DNA of 64,000 nucleotides, from assembly GCA_016717855.1 (NCBI GenBank), contig JADKEV010000033.1, positions 1-64,000 of the forward strand. The letters run 5' to 3'. The notes under the pieces are model-generated. The model did not search any database, was not told the origin of the DNA, and was given only the letters and a program-made list of their open reading frames with translations. Shown here piece after piece: positions 36,582-46,670 of this stretch. The stretch comes from Betaproteobacteria bacterium (lineage in GTDB: Bacteria > Pseudomonadota > Gammaproteobacteria > Burkholderiales > Casimicrobiaceae). The translations under genes were made by a program, and so were the position numbers. Numbering within the stretch: position 1 is the first letter of the stretch; every line of letters starts with the position of its first letter.

Positions 36582-37622
36582 ATGCTAACCGTGCGTCCGG
36601 CGGAGGCGTCCGACCTGCCCGCGATTCTCGCCATGTCGGGGCGCACCGGCACCGGACTGACGTCGCTCCCCGCCGATGAAACGCGGCTGAAGGACCGGAT
36701 CGAGCGCTCGCTCTCCTCCTTCAATGGCGGCGCCGAGCGCGCCGACGAATGCTACGTGTTCGTGCTCGCCGACGCCGGCAACGGCAAGATCGCTGGAATC
36801 TGCGCGATCGAAGTCGCGGTGGGCCTGCGCGAAGCCTGGTACAACTACCGGGTCGGCACGCTGGTCCACGCCTCGCGCGAGCTCGGCGTCTACAACGCGA
36901 CGCCGACCTTGTTCCTGTCCAACGACCACACCGGCCACACCGAGCTGTGTTCGCTGTTCCTGGATGCGGAGCACCGACGCGGCAACCTGGGGGCGCTGCT
37001 ATCGAAGTCGCGGCTGCTGTTCATCGCCGAGTTCCCCGAGACGTTCGGGATGAAGGTGATCGCGGAACTGCGCGGCAGTCTTGACGACGAGGGCCGCTCG
37101 CCGTTCTGGGAAGGGCTGGGCCGGCATTTCTTCGCGATCGACTTCTCGCGCGCGGATTACCTGACCGGCATGGGCAACCGCCAGTTCGTCGCCGAGCTGA
37201 TGCCGCGCCATCCGGTGTACACGGTGCTGCTGCCCGAGGCGGCGCGCGCGGTCATCGGCGAGGTCCATGGCGAGACGCGGCCGGCGCGCTCGCTGCTCGA
37301 GGCGGAAGGCTTCCGCTACGAGGGCTATGTCGACATCTTCGACGCCGGGCCGACGGTCGAGGCGTACCGCGACAACATCCGCGCGGTGCGCGAGTCGCGC
37401 ATCCTCCAGTTCGTCCGGCGCGATGAGCCGGCGGCCGCGGACGAGCCGTGGTGGCTGGTCAGCAACCGGCGGCTGAAGGACTTCCGGTGCGTGATCGCGC
37501 AGGCGGGCAAGCGCGCGCGCCCGCTGCCACTTTCCGCGGCGGCGATCGCCGCGCTGCACCTGGGCGCGGGCGAGAGCGTGCGCGCCTGCCTGCTGGTGCC
37601 GCCGCACAAGAAGAAGCAATGA
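36582..37622 (+). CDS. astA: Arginine N-succinyltransferase
   Basis: 346 residues, the size of AstA. It starts MLTVRPAEASDLPAILAMSG and has the family signatures LTSLPADETRLKDRIERSLS, WYNYRVGTLVHASRELGVYN, LCSLFLDAEHRRGNLGALLS and GMGNRQFVAELMPRHPVYTV. The GNAT-like fold transfers succinyl from succinyl-CoA to the alpha-amino group of arginine, the first step of the ammonia-producing pathway. The gene overlaps astB by four bases (ATGA) and follows astC by 15 bases. Confidence 0.95.
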   Translation: MLTVRPAEASDLPAILAMSGRTGTGLTSLPADETRLKDRIERSLSSFNGGAERADECYVFVLADAGNGKIAGICAIEVAVGLREAWYNYRVGTLVHASRELGVYNATPTLFLSNDHTGHTELCSLFLDAEHRRGNLGALLSKSRLLFIAEFPETFGMKVIAELRGSLDDEGRSPFWEGLGRHFFAIDFSRADYLTGMGNRQFVAELMPRHPVYTVLLPEAARAVIGEVHGETRPARSLLEAEGFRYEGYVDIFDAGPTVEAYRDNIRAVRESRILQFVRRDEPAAADEPWWLVSNRRLKDFRCVIAQAGKRARPLPLSAAAIAALHLGAGESVRACLLVPPHKKKQ

Positions 37623-38976
37623 GCGCCGCCGCGATCGAGGCCAACTTCGACGGCCTCGTCGGACCCACGCACAACTACAGCGGGCTCGCGCCGGGCAACC
37701 TGGCGGCCACGTCGCACGCGATGCAGCCGTCGAACCCGCGCGCGGCGGCGTTGCAGGGATTGGCCAAGATGAAGGCGCTGGCCGACCTGGGCTACGCGCA
37801 GGGCGTGCTGCCGCCGCAGGAGCGTCCCGACGTGGCCGCGCTGCGGCGGCTCGGCTTCGCGGGCGACGACCGGGAGGTGGTCGCCGCGGCAGGCAGGGAC
37901 GCGCCCCATCTGCTCTCGGTCTGCTCGTCCGCCGCGGCGATGTGGGTCGCCAATGCGGCCACCGTTTCGCCCTGCGCCGACACGGCTGACGGGCGCGTGC
38001 ATTTCACGCCGGCCAATCTCGCCAGTTCGCTCCATCGGGCGCTCGAAGCTCCGACGACCGCGCGGGCGCTCTCCACGATTTTCGCCGACCCGGCGCGCTT
38101 CGCGCATCACCCGGCGCTGCCGGCCGCTCCCCAGCTCGGCGACGAGGGCGCGGCGAACCATACGCGGCTATGCGGCGACCATGGCGAGCCCGGCGTCGAG
38201 CTATTCGTCTACGGGCGCGACCCGTTCGCCCCGACGCGCCCGGCGCCGTCGCGCTATCCGGCGCGGCAGACGCTCACCGCCTCGACGGCGATCGCGCGGC
38301 TGCACGGCCTGGCGCACCGCCGTTGCGTGTTCGCGCAGCAGAACCCGGACGCGATCGATGCCGGCGTCTTCCACAACGACGTGATCGCGGTCGGCAACCT
38401 GAACGTGCTGTTCTTCCACGAACAGGCGTACGTTGACGGCGCCGGAACCGTGGTGAAATTGCGGCGCGCGCTGGGCGACGTCGAACTGCACGCCATCATG
38501 GTTCCCGCGGCGAAGGTCACGCTGGCCGACGCGGTGGCGACTTACCTGTTCAACAGCCAGTTGCTCACGCGCCCGGACGGGCGAATGCTGCTGGTCGCGC
38601 CGGCCGAATGCCGCGCGCATCCGCGCGTCGGGCCGTATCTCGACGAGCTCGTCGCATCCGGCGGTCCCATCGCCGAAGTGCTCGCCTTCGACCTGAAGCA
38701 GAGCATGCAGAACGGCGGCGGCCCTGCGTGCCTGCGCCTGCGGGTCGTGCTCGATGCGGATGCGCAAGCGGCCGTGCTGCCGGGCGTGTGGATGACCGGC
38801 GCGCTCCACGCGCAACTGGTGTCGTGGGTCGAGCGCCGCTACCGCGACCGGCTGCTACCGGCCGATCTGGCCGATCCGGCGCTGCTGGACGAATCGCGCG
38901 CCGCGCTGGAGGGCCTGACCCGCCTGCTCGGCCTGGGCAGCCTCTACCCGTTCCAGCGCGAGCCGGGCGTCGCCTG

Positions 38977-38977
<1 letters not shown>
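37619..38977 (+). CDS. astB: N-succinylarginine dihydrolase
   Basis: 452 residues from the ATG at 37619, which overlaps the astA stop. The N-terminus (EANFDGLVGPTHNYSGLAPG), LPPQERPDVAALRRLGF, VCSSAAAMWVANAATVSP, FHNDVIAVGNLNVLFFHEQA and the C-terminal NGGGPACLRLRVVLDADAQA with active-site Asn-Gly and Cys match AstB. It hydrolyses succinylarginine to succinylornithine, two NH3 and CO2. An upstream extension of the same open frame overlaps astA and is not needed. Its stop shares a base with the start of an EamA-type gene. Confidence 0.95.
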
Positions 38978-39690
<713 letters not shown>

Positions 39691-42600
39691 TTGAGGACGA
39701 AGTCGACGCGCGGTCCGCGCTTCGCGTCGGGAGCGCCGGCTGCCGGTTCCGGACCGCCGGCGACGATGAACATCCGCTCGCCGGCGATGCCGGCTTTCGC
39801 CAACGCTTCCTTGGCGGTATTCGCGCGGCGCTCGCCGAGTTCCCGCAATTCGTCCGGCGTGATCGTGATGTGGGCCAGCATCTGCTTTTCCATTTCCGCC
39901 ACGGACGGTCCCGCCGGCGCGCTTGTCGGCAGTCCTCCCGCTTGCGCCGTTGCCGGCGCTCCCGCGGGCGCACCTGCCGGCGGCTGCGGCTTCTCGAACT
40001 TCTCGTTGTCGTATGCGAGCTTGAGCAGGCGCGGATAGTCGGACGGCGGAATGGTCATGGACTCGGCGGAGGCGCTCGCCTGCCCCTGCGCCACCTGTTC
40101 GGCCTGCCGTTGCGCCGCGACCTTGCGCAACAGCGCCCGCTTCAGCAGCGCGTCGCGGTCGGTGTCGGGATCGACCCGCCCGACGATGTCGAGCTTGAGC
40201 CCGGGCCGGTCGGCCAGCGCCTTGGCGATCTTGGTCAGCTTCTCCTCCTGGCCCGCCGCGAACGTGGCGGCCGCGCCCGCCGGAAAGTCCGCGTACGCCA
40301 GATCTTCCCCGCCACCGCCGAACAGCGCCCCGATCAGCGCGAACGGCGCGGTCGCCGCCTTGCCCAGCAGGTTGACGATGATCTTGATCACGATGCTGAA
40401 GACGGAGAACTGCGGATCGTCGAGCGAACCGCTGACGGGCAGGTTGAGGTCGATCTCACCCTTGGCGTTCTTCAGCAGCGAGACGGCGAACAGCACCGGC
40501 AGCTTGGTCGCATCGGGACTCTCGACCTTCTCGCCGAACGTGAGCTGGTCGAGCAGCAGCGTGTTGTCGGCGGTGAGCTTGCGGTCCTCGATCAGGTACT
40601 TGACCTGGAACGACAGCTTGCCCCGGGTGATGCCGTAGCCGGCGTACTTCTGCGCGTAGGGCGTGAATGGCACGAGTTCGATGTCCCGGACACTGGCCGC
40701 CAGGTCGAGATAGAGATTGCCGCGCAGCGGATTGATCGTGCCCTTGATCTCGACCGGCGCTGCCGGCGCGTAGCGCGCGCGGATGTCGACACTGGCGCGG
40801 CTGGTGAAGTCGGATGACAACCCCGTGACCGAGCCATTGACGTCGGCCAGGTCCGCCGAGTAATTCGGCTTGATGAAGCGGTCGGAAAAATTCAGCCGTC
40901 CGCCCGCGAGCGTCACGCGCGCAATCGTGATCGGCGACGGCGGTGCTGCGCCGGGCACGGCAGCCGCGGCAGTCTGGGCTGCGCCGGGGACCGCGGCAGG
41001 CGGGGCCGGCGTGGCTGCCGGCGCTGCCGTTGCCGCGGGCGTGACCGCTGCCGCCGGCGCGGCGGCCGCCTCCGCGCCCCCCGGAGACTTCAGAATGCGC
41101 TGCACGTTCAGCGTGCCATCTGCGTTCACGATCAACCGCGAATAGAAGTCGGCCAATGCGAGTTCTTCGAGCGTGACCGCCAGCGGCACGGGCGCGCCCC
41201 CTCCCGGCGGCGTGACATTCATTGCGAAATCGAGCCCGGTCGCCCGCAGCAAACCCCAGTTGAGAAAGTCCTCGCCATCCACCTTGGTCGTCGTCGCGAG
41301 TTTCTCCACGCCCGCGTCGCCGCGATAGCGCGCGGTCAATGTATCGGCGAGCGCGACGCTGAACTTGCCACGCGTGGCCACGGCACCGGAAGTCAGGCGT
41401 ATGTCGAGGCGATCCGCCACGTACGGCTGCAAGGGAACGAGATCGAGGCCGTCGACGGCGATGTCGACATCTGCAGCCACGGGCGAGAAACCGGCCGTGC
41501 CCCGCACCTGGATCTGTCCGGCTCCGTTCATCCGGGTTTTCAAGTCGATGCGGGCGCGGGTTTTCGGGCGCGACGACCAGCCATCGACCCGCGCCGCGAG
41601 CGGGTCGAGGACGATCTTCGCCGCGCCTGCCTGCATCGCCGCCTGATCGTCGAACTGCACGGCGCAGTGCTCGAGGCTTGCCTGCCCGACGGCCACGGTC
41701 CACTCCGGCGCGGCTGTCGCGCGCGGGTCGGGCGCGGCGGACGCGGCTGGCGCCGTTCCGGCCGCGGGCGCGTCGGTCTTGAGCAGCGCGTCGAAGTTCC
41801 AGCGTCCCTGCGCATCCCGCGCGATGCCGGCCCGGCACTGCTGCAGCGCCACGCCGCCGACGACGACGCTGCGCTGCGCGAGATCGAGTTCCGCGCCCGT
41901 CACCGCCAGGCCTCCGATGCGTGCGAATTCCACGCGTGCCTTGTTCCGGATCGCGAACTTCTCCACGTTCAGGCTGCTGTCGCTGATCCTGAGGTTGTAG
42001 TCGGCGCCGACCGCGTAGCGCACCAGCGCCTCGGCGGTGCCATCGAGGTCCGCCGCGAGGACGCCGCCGAAGTAGGGTTTGTAGCGGGTGAGGCGAACCT
42101 GTTTGAGCGACTGCTCGCCGGTGACGCCGAAGGGCTTGAGCGTGAGCTTCGCCGAATTGGCGTGCAGTTCGCCGGCGTCCGTCACGAGCGTGGAGTCGAT
42201 CGCCGCCTGCGCGCCTTCGGCATTCGACAGCCCCTTCGCGCGGATCGTGATGGACTTGAGCGTGGCATGGAACGGCCCGTCCGGCGCGGCAAAGTCGTCG
42301 AACTGGACCGTGCCTTCGCTGACCTCGACGGCGGCGAGCGCGAACTGCAATTGCGCGGGCTGGGCCGGCGCCGCGGGCTTCGCTTGCGCATCCGCTGTTG
42401 CAGGCAGCGCGGTCGATGGCGTGGCAGACGGCGCAGTCGCACGTGGAGCAGCGGGCGCAGTCGTCGTCGCGGGCGCGGCAGAGGGCGCATGTACCGCGGC
42501 TGGTGCCGCAGTCACCGGAGCGGACGCTGCGGTGGCCGCGGCGGGCGCCGGAACGCCCCGGTTGAAGATCTCCTGCCAGTTGAGCTGGCCGCTCTTGTCG

Positions 42601-43613
42601 CGTTGCAGTAGCACCTGCGGCGCGGCGATCGTCAATTGATCGACCCGCACGGTGTTCTCCGGCCAGCGGACTTCGGCGATCCGCGCTTCGATGGCGCGCA
42701 CCGACGCCATCGCCGCCGCGCCGGCCGGCGCCTCGGGATCGCCGAGGACCAGGTCTTCGAGCTTGAGCAGCCCCTTGAGGTTGATCGCGAGGCTCTTGTC
42801 CGGCGCACGCACGAAGGCAACGTCGATTTCGGTCGTCAGCCGGCCCCCCTCCACCCGCACCGGCAGCTTGACCGGGCTGTACGCCAGATAAGTCGGCACG
42901 TCGAGATTCGTGAAGTGCAGCTCCACCGTCGTCTCGAGCGAATTGTGGAAGGGCTTGGTCCGCCCTTTCAACTCCAGCGGCTGGCCGTTGACGATAGCCG
43001 TCAGCGAGGGTTCGGAGAATTCCGCACGGTCATCGGCGAAGCTGGACAGGGCCGGCAGCAGGATCTGCAGCTTCTCGATCTTGTGCACCTGCCCGGTCGG
43101 CTTGTCGTCGAACGCGATGTCGGCATTGTTGACGGCGAGGCTCTTCAATTCGAAGCGGGGAAAGTCCGGGCTGGAGGGCTTGGCCAGAATCGCGTCGATG
43201 ATGTCGCTGATGTTGTACCGCTCCGGCGCCAGCCGGGCGAGTCGAACCCGCGGCCGCTCGATGGTCAGCTCTTCGATCACCGGCGCCCGGCGGAAGATCG
43301 AGGCGAGGCCGACGCGGGTATGGAACTCGTCGAATCCGAACAGCTCCGACTGGCCGTCGGCCTGCAGGATGGTCAGCCCGCGCACCCGCGCCGAGAGCAG
43401 CAGCGGATTCACCGAGATGCTCTCTATCTTCGCCTCACGGTGCAACTGCTCCCGGATCTGCTCGATCACCAGGCCCTTCAGGTAGCCGGGAAGGAACGCG
43501 GCCGCGAGTCCGGCCAGCACGGCGAGCGTGCCCACCGTCCACGCCAGGACACGCAGCGGGCGGCGCCACCACCTGGGGGCCGCGGTGGGCGAGACCGGCT
43601 TCTCAGCGGACAT
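39691..43613 (-). CDS. DUF748 (AsmA-like) envelope protein, C-terminus lost in G tract
   Basis: About 1307 residues to the start of the G tract. An N-terminal anchor helix (VLAWTVGTLAVLAGLAAAFL) leads to the typical DUF748 segment YLKGLVIEQIREQLHREAKI, then long beta-rich stretches (FELKSLAVNNADIAFDDK, TAVNGQPLELKGRTKPFHNS-like), as in AsmA/TamB-type lipid-transfer or envelope-assembly proteins of the inner membrane with a periplasmic body. Two low-complexity Ala/Pro/Thr linkers occur near residues 360-420 and 860-910. The C-terminal part (KIAKALADRPGLKLDIVGRV, ERRANTAKEALAKAGI) matches the end of the family, and the natural stop should come soon after VDFVLK. ATG at 43613 chosen; a TTG at 43640 extends it by nine residues. 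Confidence 0.85.
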
Positions 43614-43770
43614 GACGGGCACCGGCGCAGCGTCGGACAACCGGAACGGCGCGCATCGCCGCCATGCGGTCTTGGGTATCGGATTCAGTGCTCAACGGAC
43701 CTCCCGATGCGACAAAAGCAGTGCGTCGCCAATTGAGAACTACACCTGCTGCGGACGCCCCGCCCTGCGG

Positions 43771-44475
43771 CTACGCAAGGCCGATGATGATCCGGCGGTT
43801 CTGCCTGCCCTTGTTCTCGATTTTCGTCACCACGACCTGGCCGATCTCAGCCGTGTTCCCGACATGCGTGCCGCCACAAGGCTGCAGATCGACGCCTGCG
43901 ATGTCGAGCAGGCGCAAACGCCCGTGGCCGCTGGGCGGCTTGACCGACATCGTGCGCACCAGCTCCGGGCGCCTGGCAAGTTCCTCGTCGTCGATCCAGC
44001 GAGGCCGCACGGGACTGCCCGCGGCGACCAGCGCATCGAGCCGGGCCTGGATGGCCACCTTGTCCAGGCTCTCGGTGGCGACATCGAAGTCCAGCCGCGC
44101 CTTGTCCTCGCCGATCGATCCGCCGGTCACCCCGCCCGGCACGATGGAACAGAGCAGATGCAGCGCCGTGTGAAAGCGCATGAGCCGGTGGCGGCGGTCC
44201 CAGTCGATTGCCGCGGTCACGGCTTCGCCCGCCGCCGGCGACCGGGCGCCCGCGGCCGGCACGTGGATCACCGCGTCCGGGCCGTCGCCCTTGATGGTGC
44301 CGGCGATCGGAATGTCGCCCAGCGCCGAGCGCAGGACGCCGGTGTCGCCGGGCTGGCCGCCGCCCGTGGGATAGAACACGGTGCGATCGAGCTGGATGCC
44401 GCGTTCGTCAACCGTGATGACCGTCGCCGCGCAATCGCGGGCGTAGGCATCTTCGCGAAACAGCAATGTGCTCAT
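43771..44475 (-). CDS. Alanyl-tRNA editing protein (AlaX family)
   Basis: 234 residues from ATG 44475. Zinc-binding motifs of the AlaRS editing domain are visible: HRLMRFHTALHLLCSIVPGG with its two His residues and DLQPCGGTHVGNTAEIGQVV with the Cys and His. The N-terminal AlaRS-second-domain-like part holds RTVFYPTGGGQPGDTG. Free-standing AlaX hydrolyses mis-charged Ser- or Gly-tRNA(Ala). It is monocistronic as far as can be seen, with 130 bases to the DUF748 start downstream and divergent from the small lipoprotein gene at 44580. An AGGGAAG lies upstream of the ATG. Confidence 0.92.
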   Translation of the reverse strand: MSTLLFREDAYARDCAATVITVDERGIQLDRTVFYPTGGGQPGDTGVLRSALGDIPIAGTIKGDGPDAVIHVPAAGARSPAAGEAVTAAIDWDRRHRLMRFHTALHLLCSIVPGGVTGGSIGEDKARLDFDVATESLDKVAIQARLDALVAAGSPVRPRWIDDEELARRPELVRTMSVKPPSGHGRLRLLDIAGVDLQPCGGTHVGNTAEIGQVVVTKIENKGRQNRRIIIGLA

Positions 44476-44579
44476 GCGCTTCCCTGTCATTGTCCTGCTG
44501 AGCCGCCGGTGCCGTGTGTATCCGGTCGTGACGATTGGCGTTATGATGCCAGAAGCTGCCGTCCGTCTGGAGGTGTTCC

Positions 44580-44840
44580 ATGTCCCCATTGCGCATTCTG
44601 GTCCCCGCCGCGATCCTCGTCCCGGCTTTCCTGTTGGCAGGCTGCGCGTCGGCGCCGCCGGAACTGCTGGCTGCGCGGGAGTGCAAGATCGCGCCCGCCG
44701 ATTTCGTTGGCAAGCCGAAGAAGAACGCCACCGCAGCCGAGCAGGCAGAGGCGGAAATGCGCGTGTCGCGGCTCGGCTACGGCCGCGGCTACGGCATCGG
44801 CCAGAATCTCATGGGCGACGCCGCGCGCGACTGCTACTGA
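44580..44840 (+). CDS. Small lipoprotein of unknown function
   Basis: 86 residues from ATG 44580 with a GGAGG six bases upstream. The signal (LRILVPAAILVPAFLLAGCA) has a clear lipobox LAGC at about residue 22. The mature part is Ala/Arg/Gly-rich, with SRLGYGRGYGIGQNLMGD, and ends DCY. I recognise no named family. A membrane-anchored periplasmic peptide of about 65 residues. The strong Shine-Dalgarno and lipobox support a real gene. Confidence 0.75.
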   Translation: MSPLRILVPAAILVPAFLLAGCASAPPELLAARECKIAPADFVGKPKKNATAAEQAEAEMRVSRLGYGRGYGIGQNLMGDAARDCY

Positions 44841-44949
44841 CGCGCGGCGGCGGAGTCCGGTCGCCGCATCCGCCCCGCCTCGGCAAGAAGGCGCCGACGC
44901 GAGGGCGCCCGGACGAGGCGTGCCGCGCAGCGCCGGCGCGGGGCGCCGA

Positions 44950-46227
44950 TCAGTTCGACGCGCCGGCCGCATGCTGCGGCAACCGCCGCACCGCGCGCAC
45001 CGCCGGCTGCCACACCGCCAGGCCCGCCAGCAAGAGGCCCAGCACACCCACCAGCAGCAGCGTTCCGGACAAGCCGAGCCACTCACCCAGCGCGCCGCCG
45101 AACAAGGCGCCGAACGGCGCTGCAACCAGCGCCAGGAAGCGCATCGTCGCCGTCATCCGGCCGAGCAGGTGGTCGGGCGTGATCGCCTGCCGCAGCGACA
45201 TGTAGTGGATGCCGAACAGCGTCGCGCTGAAGTCGAACACGAACAGCGCGGCGCCGAAGGCGAGCGCCGCCGGCCATCCCGTCCCGCCGATCAGCGCGAT
45301 CACCACCCAGGCCGCGCCGGTGCCGACGAAGCCATAGACGATCATCGGCCCGACGCCGAAGCGCTCGCCGAAGCGCTCAGCGCACAGCGCGGCGGCGAAA
45401 CAGCCCAGGCCGGCGAACACGAAGGCCGCGCCTATCATGCCGGGCGAGAGATGCAGCTCGCGCGTCGCGAACAGGATCATGATCGCCGCCTGCATGTGGT
45501 GCAGCAGCTGCCAGACGGCGATGGTCCAGGCCAGCGTGCGCAGCACCCGGTTGTGCCAGACCAGCTTCAGTCCTTCGCCGATCTCGCGCCACATGTCCTG
45601 CTCCGGATGCGGCGCCGGCCGGGCGTCCGCGCGGATGCCGCGGAGCAGCAGTGCCGAGGCGAAGAAGCTCAGCGCATCGAGCAGAATCGCGAACGGCGCG
45701 GTGAACGCCTGGATCAGCCACCCGGCGATCCCCGGCCCGGTGAGCTGGGCGGCGTTCTCGCCGAGCACGATCTTGGCGTTGGCTTCGATCAGCCGCTCCC
45801 GCCCGACCATCTGCGTCATCAGCACCTGCGCGGCGGCGCCGCCGATGGCGTTGCCGGCTCCCACCGCGAAGCCCGCGAAGTAGAGCACGGGCATCGACAG
45901 CCAGTCGGTGAACGCGGCCAGCGGGACGATCAGCAGCGCCGCACCGCGCCCGATCTCGGAGGCGATGACGATGCGCAGCTTCGAGCCGCGGTCGATCCAC
46001 ACGCCGGCGAACAATCCGAGCAGCCCGAACGGCAGCACCTCCAGCGCGACCAGCACGCCCATCTGCCACGGGCTCGCGTGCAAGAGCAGCGCCGCGGTCA
46101 GCGGCAAGGCGAGGTTGGTGATCTGCGATCCGAAGGTCGTGATCGTGAACGATCCCCACAACTTGCGGAAATCGGCATTGCGCAACAGCCCGGGGTCGGG
46201 CCTGAAATCCTTGAACCAGCGCTTCAT
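44950..46227 (-). CDS. MFS transporter (MFS_3/EntS-like)
   Basis: 425 residues with about 12 membrane helices. It starts MKRWFKDFRPDPGLLRNADF, then RKLWGSFTITTFGSQITNLA; the loop motif GVWIDRGSKLRIVIASEIGR between TM2 and TM3, and LMTQMVGRERLIEANAKIVL, are as in the exporter group that includes EntS. No siderophore genes lie nearby, so the substrate is unknown. The next plus-strand gene ends 109 bases from its stop. Confidence 0.85.
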   Translation of the reverse strand: MKRWFKDFRPDPGLLRNADFRKLWGSFTITTFGSQITNLALPLTAALLLHASPWQMGVLVALEVLPFGLLGLFAGVWIDRGSKLRIVIASEIGRGAALLIVPLAAFTDWLSMPVLYFAGFAVGAGNAIGGAAAQVLMTQMVGRERLIEANAKIVLGENAAQLTGPGIAGWLIQAFTAPFAILLDALSFFASALLLRGIRADARPAPHPEQDMWREIGEGLKLVWHNRVLRTLAWTIAVWQLLHHMQAAIMILFATRELHLSPGMIGAAFVFAGLGCFAAALCAERFGERFGVGPMIVYGFVGTGAAWVVIALIGGTGWPAALAFGAALFVFDFSATLFGIHYMSLRQAITPDHLLGRMTATMRFLALVAAPFGALFGGALGEWLGLSGTLLLVGVLGLLLAGLAVWQPAVRAVRRLPQHAAGASN

Positions 46228-46280
46228 GATCGCCTCGTTGTTCTCGCCGGCCGCGCTTGTGGCGGGGCACGACGCCTTCG

Positions 46281-46364
46281 CCTCGCTGAAGAGTTCTTCG
46301 GCGAGGAAACAGAACGGGATGACGGCTTGAGGTTCGTCCCGCTTGGCCTGCCTGGCGGGACGAA
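46281..46364. other. Two hairpin-forming inverted repeats in a 443-base gene-free stretch
   Basis: In the gap between the MFS gene and the peptide-binding protein gene (46228-46670) I see no convincing gene. It holds a near-perfect hairpin (46281-46306, CCTCGCTGAAGAG / TTCTTCGGCGAGG, one mismatch) and an exact ten-base inverted repeat TTCGTCCCGC / GCGGGACGAA (46333-46342 and 46355-46364). The first has no T tract. Either could be a transcript end for the minus-strand peptide-binding cluster, or a short palindromic repeat. The rest (46380-46460) has short imperfect repeats of GGGTACTGC. Confidence 0.5.
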
Positions 46365-46670
46365 AAGGATGTCCGGCTAGATCGGGCTGGGTACTGCTGC
46401 TCCGGGTACTGCGACTGCGAGTGCTGCGCCTGCGGCCACCGCGAACCCCGGCATCCGGGAACGGCCAATTGCCGACGAAGGCCGCCGGTTGCCCGGTAGC
46501 GAAGTCAGCATGGAAATGGCGTTGGAATGCGGCACGGCGGGGTGCTCCGGAAGAAATGAATGAAACGGAATTCTAGCCAACTGCCCGGCCGGTGGCAATC
46601 GGCCGGACCCGGAACGGCCGCTCAGCGGGCGGGGACCGTTGCAGGATAGCCACGGTGCCGGCGCGCCGCC

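Noticed and set aside
46377..46598. A 73-codon minus-strand frame with a hydrophobic end (GFAVAAGAALAVAVPGAAV)
   Set aside because: No Shine-Dalgarno, no lipobox or known family, and the composition follows the local GC-rich repeats; not supported as a gene.
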